Of a DNA stretch of 64,000 bases, positions 18,801 through 25,206 are shown in pieces; positions within the stretch are counted from its first letter, which is position 1; each line of letters begins with the position of its first letter. The notes under the pieces were generated by a model. That model was not told the origin of the DNA. It saw only the letters and a program-made list of their open reading frames with translations, and did not search any database. The stretch covers positions 372,001 through 436,000 of the forward strand of contig CAWBPN010000011.1 in NCBI GenBank assembly GCA_963790715.1. The letters run 5' to 3'. The position numbers were made by a program, and so were the translations under genes. This DNA is from DCFW01 sp963790715 (GTDB taxonomy: Bacteria > Bacteroidota > Bacteroidia > Bacteroidales > Bacteroidaceae).

Positions 18801-18919
18801 CAAGTTCATCAGATGGAACAGTTTTGATATACAAATTAATCCTATTAAATTACAATGGAGATATTATACAAAAAACTCCTATTACAATTATGTATAAGGC
18901 TAATTTCCCCAATAAATAA
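15848..18919 (+). CDS. Large secreted lipase-like alpha/beta hydrolase with Ig-like C-terminal region
   Basis: 1023 residues from the ATG at 15848; an in-frame TTG at 15830 overlaps the previous stop and is a poorer start. It has a signal peptide (MKRNLILSIISCMFLLANIQ). Residues about 295-440 carry an alpha/beta-hydrolase core: KPLIFVEGFDPRSMG leads to the nucleophile elbow VMGHSMGGLVARYAL, with Ser392, then SLYISDDSPHLGAN. This pattern is typical of triacylglycerol-lipase or PGAP1-like esterases. A later part (about 745-800, with WTTDNQQIATLDQGGNLKVVG) resembles a bacterial Ig-like (Big2) domain. The substrate cannot be inferred. No outer-membrane sorting tail is obvious. Confidence 0.7.
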   Translation: MKRNLILSIISCMFLLANIQLCYGQGVEENENVRNCVDSIFENLDKSKIPNGLLRDYSFELVDLDQFTGTSTTCNNPIDRQTYELLLRTIKSCAVGTTPFGDVAGILVDQNNAGNDNTVSLSAMAYQYSYIKQNAITDNLIKYVDGKVSDNFINNVWQNPYGSQYATGLCAQDSVFGSTSLTFTLDKNCWLSNLSYNKIEINAGNGYSPIEPGGSINVSYSSGGEKRILMRITLANGEQLLSSTEINIEINTGDGSKTRTDVGYGSYVTTIEGAPYRGVQTKADIFVKYANGISMQKPLIFVEGFDPRSMGIYGSYGSTNIITFIHKIDSLYKISNLPNNFLNKYDIVYVDWVNSEEYIQANANTLMEVIRWVNKQKMLSGSTSSNIVMGHSMGGLVARYALRTMENNNEKHETSLYISDDSPHLGANAPLGALYGLYGICSFLENKKLIGEFADKYFHSGTLLSLVEKIAHCNAAKQMLVNYVDFGGNLNNSEHIAWQQELANLGFPQGDKNSNFRMLGIAKGSYSENSAPSSYLKFDLVPTSDYAGLPGYSDLARPIIELVLNDIWSGILNLIPGKSTIKFHMEVDPGIANGTKIAEIKLQYVKKFLWMKNITRTVFEYNNYMPGSLVYDVFPSSYYAIQKGGKYNSSYGIPVVGQANWNLDMAGSTPFIPTSSALCVGFGKQTLTSSLFTDKPDFSNTPFGNNVYVSEGLSISHTDLNNMILDWLTAQLDFGIIGPRQGINGSKYVIPNGASVQWTTDNQQIATLDQGGNLKVVGNGIVNITAAQSNAIKASMEILTGDPSFVLEDVKRVPGYYSVKTDCTDTRITDFLNKYSNVITYEWGIKMNDEPLTWIKSESQELRLSTLENDDNVTVYLKALDLYGNESSPLFMRISGNDIYKLGYKTLIFNSKGELYSGNGAKLYYDYITMPLTYQNGNSSTFSDAEWNPVAAVVMNDENESRVIPWKRYGYIHDIIPSSEIEKITSSSDGTVLIYKLILLNYNGDIIQKTPITIMYKANFPNK

Positions 18920-18927
18920 ACAATGAC

Positions 18928-19263
18928 ATGAATAAAAAATGTATTTTATTTTCAATTTTATCAATATGCTTTATATCATCTTGTATTGATGATGAAATAC
19001 CGAATATTGATCATGCAAAAAGTTCCAAAGACAGTTCTTCCGTTACAAGAGTTCTGCTTTCCTCTGACAGTATTGGCATTAAACACGACATGCAATCAAA
19101 TCCTGAATTAATATTGGCAGACAGAATAATATATAAAAATTCCATGTATGTGCTGGATTTATCTGCTAAAGATGCTTCTGAATTATTAATTCCGGAAAAG
19201 ACATATCAGGAATATGTTAAAAAAGTAGAGGAAATGAATAATACTGCGATAAAGTTTAAATGA
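18928..19263 (+). CDS. Small lipoprotein of unknown function
   Basis: 111 residues. The lipobox ISSC with Cys19 follows a short hydrophobic signal. The mature part is charged and I recognise no family. It sits 8 bases after the lipase-like gene and its stop touches the open frame of the astacin-like gene, so the three are one operon. The tight linkage to an astacin-fold protein invites the guess that it is a partner of that protein; the sequence itself gives no proof. Confidence 0.7.
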   Translation: MNKKCILFSILSICFISSCIDDEIPNIDHAKSSKDSSSVTRVLLSSDSIGIKHDMQSNPELILADRIIYKNSMYVLDLSAKDASELLIPEKTYQEYVKKVEEMNNTAIKFK

Positions 19264-19286
19264 TGAACATTATAATTACAATAAAA

Positions 19287-20363
19287 ATGAAAAAGAAAAA
19301 TCAATTATTAGTAAGTCTAACAATATTATTGTTAGCATTTACATCTTGCGATACCAATGATGTTTCAAAGGTATCCAGTTCTTCTACAAAAGAGACCAAA
19401 ATCTCTCAATATGTAGTAAAATACACAAATCAACAAATGGTTAATTGGAGTAACACAGGTAGCCCTTATTTGGATAATGAAGAGGAAAATTCTTCAAATA
19501 TATCCATCGATCCTTACTTGCTATCCCAAGCCGGAGTGTTTAAACCAATATCAAATTCAACGACTAGAGCTTTTGGAGTAAATCCGAATGAGAATAGATT
19601 TTGGTCAATGATAAGATTAAAAATCGGAAGTATTCAAGAACCTATAAGAAGTTATGTAATAGGTGCGATTCACGATATTGAAAGTGAAACAAACATAAGA
19701 TTTTATAATGCTATTGAAGACCCTGATGTGGATCCTGTATATGGCTTTAAATATCCGAATGTACATATTTCCATTTCTCCAAATGGGATGGATGGTTCAT
19801 CAGATGTAGGAAGAATCGGTGGAGAACAATACATCTATATACCTAAAGATATAGCGGATAACCCGGATAATTATAGCGCTGATGAAATCACAGGTTTTGT
19901 AGAACGAGCATTATGTAATGTTGCCGGTATGTATAACGAACAACAAAGGAATAATAGGGACGATTATGTAAACATCTATACAAATAATATTGATACACAA
20001 AATCTTTATCATTTTGATAAAATAACTAAAAATTATTTTTCACGCGGGGACTTTGATTGGTCATCAATAACCTTGGCAAGTTCATACGATTTTAGCAAAA
20101 ACGGAGGAAAGACAATCACTACAAAAAGCGGTGACACAATGCCAAAGAACAATATCTTATCAGATTTAGATAAAATGTTTTTAAACTATTTCTACTTACC
20201 ATATAAACCAAGAACGGATACATATAGAGAATTAGATAATGTCGTTTATGATGGAAATAATAAACAACTAACTGAAAGCCAAAGGTTACAACTTCAAGCT
20301 GATTTAAATAATGGTAACTCTACTCCACCTTCTGGAGGAGAATTAACACCTCCTGCGTGGTAA
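19287..20363 (+). CDS. Astacin-fold (M12A-like) lipoprotein lacking zinc ligands - probable pseudopeptidase
   Basis: 358 residues from the ATG at 19287, which puts the signal peptide and lipobox FTSC at the N-terminus; in-frame ATGs at 19260 and 19263 would add 9 or 8 residues. Astacin landmarks are recognisable in order: VIGAIHDIESETNIRFY, VGRIGGEQYIYI, then GMYNEQQRNNRDDYVNIY, then FDWSSITLASSYDFSKNGG. The zinc motif HExxHxxGxxHE is replaced by RALCNVAGMYNE (residues about 207-218), so all three His and the catalytic Glu are gone. The Met-turn SxMHY reads SITLA. The fold seems retained without catalysis; a binding or scaffold role is inference. Confidence 0.7.
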   Translation: MKKKNQLLVSLTILLLAFTSCDTNDVSKVSSSSTKETKISQYVVKYTNQQMVNWSNTGSPYLDNEEENSSNISIDPYLLSQAGVFKPISNSTTRAFGVNPNENRFWSMIRLKIGSIQEPIRSYVIGAIHDIESETNIRFYNAIEDPDVDPVYGFKYPNVHISISPNGMDGSSDVGRIGGEQYIYIPKDIADNPDNYSADEITGFVERALCNVAGMYNEQQRNNRDDYVNIYTNNIDTQNLYHFDKITKNYFSRGDFDWSSITLASSYDFSKNGGKTITTKSGDTMPKNNILSDLDKMFLNYFYLPYKPRTDTYRELDNVVYDGNNKQLTESQRLQLQADLNNGNSTPPSGGELTPPAW

Positions 20364-20423
20364 TAGCGGAGAAAGTAAACCAATAAATATATATAATAAA
20401 CTAAATTGTATATGCTCAGTACA

Positions 20424-20453
20424 AGAGGCTATGTCAAAAGTGACATGGCCTCT
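20424..20453 (+). terminator. Hairpin terminator after the lipase/astacin-like operon
   Basis: Stem AGAGGCTATGTCA / TGACATGGCCTCT (13 positions, one mismatch) with loop AAAG, 60 bases after the stop codon. It is not followed by a long T run. Confidence 0.55.
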
Positions 20454-20499
20454 ATTATGTGAAGGTCAACATTTGATAAATAAGAAATTCCCATTTAAT

Positions 20500-20604
20500 C
20501 GATGTTTTAGCGCATCAATGTAAATTGCGACTTTTTTGCGAGCAATTTTTTTAGGAATAAAATAAAATATTATATATGTTTGCACAAAACTAAATAATTA
20601 AGTT
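20500..20604 (+). promoter_or_regulatory. Upstream control region, copy 2 (shared with 15361-15476)
   Basis: Near-copy of the region before the DUF3244-like gene: GCGCATCAATGTAA, TTGCGACTTTTTTGCGA, AGGAATAAAATAAA and -7 box TATGTTTG in the same order and spacing, ending in AAGTTATGAA at the start codon. By eye about 80-85% identical over 105 bases. Confidence 0.7.
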
Positions 20605-21213
20605 ATGAATAAAAAGATAATTTGTAAAATAGCGGCTTTCACTGCCATAGTTTGTATTGCTTTAATGCTACACAGTTGTGACAAGGATGGATATATGAAA
20701 TGTTTTAATAATATGGTTTGTGACATAAATGGTGAAGCCTATGAAGATCAAGATAAATTTCTTTTCCCATTTGGAACGTCGATGACACCATGTGTAAATA
20801 TAAGGAGTAAAAATGATAGTTGTACAATTATATTTTATGCCATTTGTAGGCCGACAAAGAATAAAGAATCGCTTCATACGTATGAAATAAATATTAAGAT
20901 TAATGGTAAGACTTTACCTTTAGGTGGAAAATACGAAATATCATCTTCTATTCTTGATAAAGGGTTCAAAACTTGTAATGAAGCAATTATGTATTGTGAT
21001 ACAAGTAATATATCATACGTTGAAGTTTATGATGATTCAACAGATAAAAACAATCTGGGAGATGGCTATTTTGAAATAACTTCAAGAAATAATAAAGATT
21101 CATATTATCTTGGTGAAGTTAATATAAAAGTAAAATTACCGATACAGAATGCTGACAGTACATTAAATATTAAGGGAAAATTCAGAATAGAATTTAAAAA
21201 ACCAGATAAATAA
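20605..21213 (+). CDS. Lipoprotein of unknown function, paralog 1
   Basis: 202 residues with lipobox LHSC (Cys25). The mature domain is beta-rich by appearance, with recognisable stretches FNNMVCDINGEAYEDQD and RPTKNKESLHTYEI. It is clearly homologous to the next gene over its full length. I do not recognise a named family. It is driven by the second copy of the cluster's control region, so it should be expressed together with the lipase/astacin-like operon. Confidence 0.75.
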   Translation: MNKKIICKIAAFTAIVCIALMLHSCDKDGYMKCFNNMVCDINGEAYEDQDKFLFPFGTSMTPCVNIRSKNDSCTIIFYAICRPTKNKESLHTYEINIKINGKTLPLGGKYEISSSILDKGFKTCNEAIMYCDTSNISYVEVYDDSTDKNNLGDGYFEITSRNNKDSYYLGEVNIKVKLPIQNADSTLNIKGKFRIEFKKPDK

Positions 21214-21220
21214 TTAAGTT

Positions 21221-21832
21221 ATGAATAAAAAGATAGCATGCAAAATAGCTGCTTTATCTGTCTTAACTTGTATTGCGTTAATCCTGCACAGTTGTAACAA
21301 GTATGGATATTGGAAATGTTTTAATAATATGTCTTGTGATATAAATGGTGAAGCCTATGAAGATCAAGATACAACTCTTTTACCAATTGAAGTGCCGATG
21401 ACACCTTGGTTAAAAATGTGGGATGATAATGATAGTTGTATTATTAAATTTAATGCCATTTGTAGACCTACAAAGAATAAAGAATCGCTTCATACGTATG
21501 AAATATATATTAGGATTTTTGATATGGCTTTACCTATAGGTGTAAAACACGAAATATCATCATCATCTATTATTAATAAAGAATTTATGAAATCTTATCA
21601 AGCAAAGAGTTATTATGACTCAACTAATATATCATATGTTGAAGTTTATGATTATGAAACAGATAAATACAATCTGGGGGATGGCTATTTTGAAATAACT
21701 TCAAAAGAAAATAACACGTCATCTTACCATCCATATTATTATCTTGGTGAAATTAATATAAAAGTAAAATTACCAATAGATAATGTTGACAGTACATTAA
21801 ATATTAAGGGAAAATTCAGAACTGAATTATGA
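21221..21832 (+). CDS. Lipoprotein of unknown function, paralog 2
   Basis: 203 residues, a tandem duplicate of the preceding gene, 7 bases downstream. Shared blocks include DINGEAYEDQD, CRPTKNKESLHTYEI, NISYVEVYD, NLGDGYFEITS and ADSTLNIKGKFR/VDSTLNIKGKFR. Lipobox LHSC. Even the ribosome-binding context TTAAGTTATGAATAAAAAGA is repeated. Divergence is concentrated in the middle of the protein, as expected for surface-exposed loops (inference). Confidence 0.75.
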   Translation: MNKKIACKIAALSVLTCIALILHSCNKYGYWKCFNNMSCDINGEAYEDQDTTLLPIEVPMTPWLKMWDDNDSCIIKFNAICRPTKNKESLHTYEIYIRIFDMALPIGVKHEISSSSIINKEFMKSYQAKSYYDSTNISYVEVYDYETDKYNLGDGYFEITSKENNTSSYHPYYYLGEINIKVKLPIDNVDSTLNIKGKFRTEL

Positions 21833-21978
21833 ATTAAAATAAAATCATTAAATCAATAGTAATATTAAAAAAGTCCTATTTTCATAGTAGTTTTAGAACA
21901 TAATTGTCGTGGACACATTAATTCCCTCTGAAATAGTGCGTAAATAATAATAATTTTATTACCTTCGCATCAAAACGG

Positions 21979-22788
21979 ATGTATATGACAATAAACCAAT
22001 GGATAAACGATAGAGAACAGAGGGGTTCTTCCACTTTTTCTTTTAATGATGTCATTGCTGCTTTCCCCTCAATTGATTCGCAACAAATAAAGAACGCGTT
22101 GTATCGGCTTACTATTCATAAGAGTGTAATATCAGTATACAAAGGCTTTTATGTTATAATCCCGCCACAATACGCATTAAAGGGAATCGTGCCGCCGCCA
22201 TATTACGTAAATCAGTTGATGAGATATATAGGAAAGCCTTACTATGTCGGTCTGTTGAATGCCGCTGAGATATTCGGTGCCGCGCATCAGAGACCGCAGT
22301 TGTATTCCATTATGACTATACCACCAAAGACAACTACATCAATTAAGAAGAATTCCATTATCAGATGGTTTTATACTATCCGTTTTCCTGAAGAATTTTT
22401 GATAACAAGAAATTCTGAGACAAGCACTGTTAAGTACTCAAGTGCTGAACTGACGGCACTCGACCTTATACAATATGCTTATCATATAGGAGGATTAAGT
22501 CGTGCTGCAACGGTGCTGGCAGAATTGTGTGAGGTCACCAACTTCGAAAAGTTGAATAATCACATTTTTAATTATGTAAAAGTCTCGACATTTCAACGGC
22601 TCGGATTTATATTGGATGAAATCCTTGAAGAAACAGCGCAGGCCGAGGCCTTATACAAAATACTTAGCAAAGACTGGAATAAAGCGCATTATGTAGATTT
22701 AAGTACGAAGCATCCAAGTACATTTGATGTTAGGAATCAAAAATGGAGGATAAATATTAATATGAAAATAGAAATAGATGATATATGA
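21979..22788 (+). CDS. AbiEi-family antitoxin / transcriptional regulator
   Basis: 269 residues, matching type IV antitoxin AbiEi proteins. It has an N-terminal winged HTH (about 1-65, with FSFNDVIAAFPSIDSQQIKN) and a larger C-terminal domain with YYVGLLNAAEIFGAAHQRPQ and VKYSSAELTALDLIQY. AbiEi normally represses its operon and counters the nucleotidyltransferase toxin AbiEii. Start: ATG 21979, or two codons later at 21985. A weak -7 box TACCTTCG lies at 21960-21967. The cognate toxin gene that should follow is only a remnant. Confidence 0.85.
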   Translation: MYMTINQWINDREQRGSSTFSFNDVIAAFPSIDSQQIKNALYRLTIHKSVISVYKGFYVIIPPQYALKGIVPPPYYVNQLMRYIGKPYYVGLLNAAEIFGAAHQRPQLYSIMTIPPKTTTSIKKNSIIRWFYTIRFPEEFLITRNSETSTVKYSSAELTALDLIQYAYHIGGLSRAATVLAELCEVTNFEKLNNHIFNYVKVSTFQRLGFILDEILEETAQAEALYKILSKDWNKAHYVDLSTKHPSTFDVRNQKWRININMKIEIDDI

Positions 22789-22850
22789 TAAACAGAGAAG
22801 CTATAACAGAATGGTTGGTTTCCCCTTCCGCATTTTTTGATCGACTTTAG
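22785..22850 (+). pseudogene. Remnant of AbiEii toxin gene (first codons only)
   Basis: Starts in the ATGA overlap with the AbiEi stop, as intact abiEi-abiEii pairs do, and reads MINREAITEWLV before a stop after 21 codons. MINREAI.EW is the usual AbiEii beginning. The following bases show no continuation of the toxin in any frame that I can see, so most of the gene has been deleted. Confidence 0.65.
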
Positions 22851-23013
22851 TATCTTGTTATCAATACCTTCCATTAATATTTTACATTATATTTTTCGCA
22901 AATACATATCAAACTTGCGAATTTATTCGCACCGAAAATACATACTTTTCTTCTGACAGCAAAATTATTCGATATATAATTCTCTTTTGTTTTTAAGATA
23001 TGCGCAATTTCTT

Positions 23014-23021
23014 TAATTTTG
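23014..23021 (+). promoter_or_regulatory. -7 box that fixes the nuclease start
   Basis: TAATTTTG, a perfect TAnnTTTG match. It overlaps an upstream in-frame ATG at 23019, which therefore cannot be the translated start; the ATG at 23046 can. Confidence 0.6.
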
Positions 23022-23045
23022 CAAACGAATAGAAATAAAATCAAA

Positions 23046-23666
23046 ATGAGAAAATACATCTTTAAGCTACAGCGTTTTACGCTGTTGCTACTCGCAATTC
23101 TGCCTGTTGTCGGCCTTAGTCAAAACATAGAAAAGCCGGACAAGGAAATTAAAGAAAAATGTTACGAATCGTTCTATTCATACAAAATAGAAGCTCCTGC
23201 ATACGTGATGTACAAACTCTATCACGGCGGTGGCAACGTGCCGAGAAAAGGATTCAGATTTAAATCCGATCTCCCACACTTCGCTTATCAGCACAGCGGC
23301 TACGACATCGGACACATGTGCAATGCTGAAGATTTTGCCTTCGACAAAGATTTGGAAGAATCTACTTTCCGCTACTATAACGCAGTGCCGCAAATGCCTA
23401 ATCTCAACCGCGGCATTTGGGAAGTGAACGAGAAGGATATACGCAAACTGTCACAAACAGACAGCCTGCTAATCATTTGCGGCGGTTGCGACTACTCAGG
23501 ACTAATACCTGCAAGATGCTTCAAGATAGTATACTCGCTATCTACAAAGAAAATGATTTATGCCAAAATATTTACCAACAGCAATGACGCCACAGAGAGC
23601 GACTGCGATGCATTGGTCGACAAATTTCCTTTTGAAGCAACATATAAGCTGTATAAAAAGAACTGA
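23046..23666 (+). CDS. Secreted DNA/RNA non-specific endonuclease (NUC1 family)
   Basis: 206 residues from the ATG at 23046. A signal peptide (RFTLLLLAILPVVGLSQ) precedes a beta-beta-alpha-metal nuclease domain. The DRGH active-site block appears as GYDIGHMCNAEDF, with the catalytic His kept but Arg replaced by Ile. The Asn/metal block appears as YNAVPQMPNLNRGIWE. Exported nucleases of this type digest extracellular nucleic acid. It is convergent with the serpin gene, 26 bases away, with no clear hairpin between them. Confidence 0.8.
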   Translation: MRKYIFKLQRFTLLLLAILPVVGLSQNIEKPDKEIKEKCYESFYSYKIEAPAYVMYKLYHGGGNVPRKGFRFKSDLPHFAYQHSGYDIGHMCNAEDFAFDKDLEESTFRYYNAVPQMPNLNRGIWEVNEKDIRKLSQTDSLLIICGGCDYSGLIPARCFKIVYSLSTKKMIYAKIFTNSNDATESDCDALVDKFPFEATYKLYKKN

Positions 23667-23692
23667 TGCTTTTCCACATATATCGATTAATT

Positions 23693-24895
23693 CTATAAGT
23701 TTGCTATCTTACCCATAAACAGAATAGCGCCTGTGCTGTTTTCACGAAGAGCAAACAGGAACGGACGATTAAATGTGACTGTTACAGGATTAGGATCAAC
23801 CCTAATTGCCATCATTCGTATGCCAGCTGCACTTACAGCAGCAGCTTTCGTGCCTTCTTCGTTCACTTCAAGAAGAACGTCCTGCGTGACATCCGATACA
23901 TACAAGTCGTTTGCGATATTATCCAATTGGTTACCCTCTTTCATAATTTTTTTGATGCCGACAGATCTTAATGTGGAGTTGAACCGCTTCCAATGATTTT
24001 CAACCTTGAACTTCGGTAGCGTGAGAGATACGTATGCAGGTTTAATTTCGATATTATTCCATGAAATTGTATTCACCAACGTGTTTACATCCGTTCCTTC
24101 AGACGGAAGCACAAGTACCATACTGAATGATTTGTTACCGTATGGCAACTCCACAACTTCGTAGTTTGACTGTTTGTTGTAATTGAAACGCTTTTGTGCA
24201 AACATCATGTCTATCTTGTTTTTTGCACCTGCTTCGGTAGTGAAATAACCTTTATGTGTCCGATTCTTGTCGAAAGGATTTGTCCATTCGCCCTTAAAAT
24301 ACGAAGCATTGGAGAGCACCAACTTTAATTCGGGAGTGATGTCTAACGATATTTTCTTTATCAATCCTGCCGTCTTGTCGCTACACCAACGATTGATGGA
24401 GTTGGTGGTAGAAGCCGGTTTATTGAAGTCCGTCTTGAATACATCGGCTTTGAAAACTGATTTCATGGAATTAGTAAAAGTATTTTTCACATTAAAGTTC
24501 TTTTGTATCCATACGGAATTGGCAAGCGACAACTTAACCGACTGATCGGCTGAAGTCAGCGATGATGTAAGCCTTTTATAATAACCATTTATTACCGGCA
24601 AAGAATAGTTGCCAAGATTCATAGCGGTAAGCATTTCTTTCAACGAAGAAACGCTTGCGCCGTTTGCCGTCATCGCAAGCAAATACTCCATACTGAGCGG
24701 CGAAAACGTGACATTGACATTAGCCTGTTGCGAGCAAAGGCTGCCGAACATTCTGTTTGCAAAATCATTGTTTTTAACAGCGATATTAGATTCTTCGCTA
24801 CTCAACTGAATCTTTACAGCATTGCTTTGTGCCTCACTCTTTGGAGTGTACACCAAAAGTAGCGCAGGGATAAATAAAAAGATAAGTTTTTTCAT
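23693..24895 (-). CDS. Secreted serpin (serine protease inhibitor)
   Basis: 400 residues from the ATG at 24895, which starts the signal peptide MKKLIFLFIPALLLVYTPKSEAQ; an ATG six codons earlier adds nothing useful. The full serpin core is present: NVTFSPLSMEYLLAM, LANSVWIQKNF, LSNASYFKGEWTNPF, and the hinge VNEEGTKAAAVSAAGI leading to FNRPFLFALRENSTGAILFMGKI. The small Ala-rich hinge indicates an inhibitory serpin. Counting from the hinge, the scissile bond falls around RMM-AIR, giving a Met-type P1, but the register is uncertain by one or two residues. It may protect the cell from host or rival proteases. Confidence 0.9.
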   Translation of the reverse strand: MKKLIFLFIPALLLVYTPKSEAQSNAVKIQLSSEESNIAVKNNDFANRMFGSLCSQQANVNVTFSPLSMEYLLAMTANGASVSSLKEMLTAMNLGNYSLPVINGYYKRLTSSLTSADQSVKLSLANSVWIQKNFNVKNTFTNSMKSVFKADVFKTDFNKPASTTNSINRWCSDKTAGLIKKISLDITPELKLVLSNASYFKGEWTNPFDKNRTHKGYFTTEAGAKNKIDMMFAQKRFNYNKQSNYEVVELPYGNKSFSMVLVLPSEGTDVNTLVNTISWNNIEIKPAYVSLTLPKFKVENHWKRFNSTLRSVGIKKIMKEGNQLDNIANDLYVSDVTQDVLLEVNEEGTKAAAVSAAGIRMMAIRVDPNPVTVTFNRPFLFALRENSTGAILFMGKIANL

Positions 24896-24965
24896 GTTCC
24901 GAATTATAATCATAGTTAAACAAAATCTTTATATACATAAATGCAAAATCACCAAAACACTGCAT

Positions 24966-24995
24966 CAAAATTATAAAAATAAATTGATATTACAA
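24966..24995 (-). promoter_or_regulatory. Promoter of the serpin gene
   Basis: -7 TAATTTTG (24966-24973) with TTG at 24993-24995, spacer 19 bases, on the minus strand. Confidence 0.55.
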
Positions 24996-25035
24996 CCCAT
25001 ATTACAATATATACATGCTTTTATTTACTGAAGAG

Positions 25036-25066
25036 TTGACAAATTTAAAAAAATGACTTACCTTTG
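25036..25066 (+). promoter_or_regulatory. Promoter of the PRC/MgtE_N/CBS - Nramp operon
   Basis: -33 TTG (25036-25038), spacer 20, -7 TACCTTTG (25059-25066). The predicted transcript start leaves a leader of about 130 bases before the first gene. Confidence 0.7.
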
Positions 25067-25099
25067 CGCCAGAAATTTTAAATTTTTATTGCTAATGGA

Positions 25100-25206
25100 C
25101 AGTGACCCGGCACATACGATTAATTTATTAACCTGCGTTTAGCAGGAAGGTCGGATCATGCGCCTACCTTCTTTCTGACGCGTTAAAAAGAAGAAGGAGG
25201 TAAACA
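25100..25206 (+). promoter_or_regulatory. Candidate translation-controlling RNA switch
   Basis: The leader can fold in competing ways. State 1: GACC (25104-25107) with GGTC (25149-25152), enclosing CTGC/GCAG (25133-25136 / 25142-25145). State 2: AGGAAGGT (25144-25151) with ACCTTCTT (25166-25173). State 3: CCTTCTT (25167-25173) with AAGAAGG (25191-25197), which is part of the very strong Shine-Dalgarno AAGAAGGAGG just before the ATG. States 1 and 3 are compatible (start hidden); state 2 breaks both (start free). I do not recognise a known riboswitch class. Confidence 0.55.

Noticed and set aside
25100..25206. M-box or yybP-ykoY riboswitch
   Set aside because: I could not find their conserved motifs by eye; only a covariance-model search could settle it.
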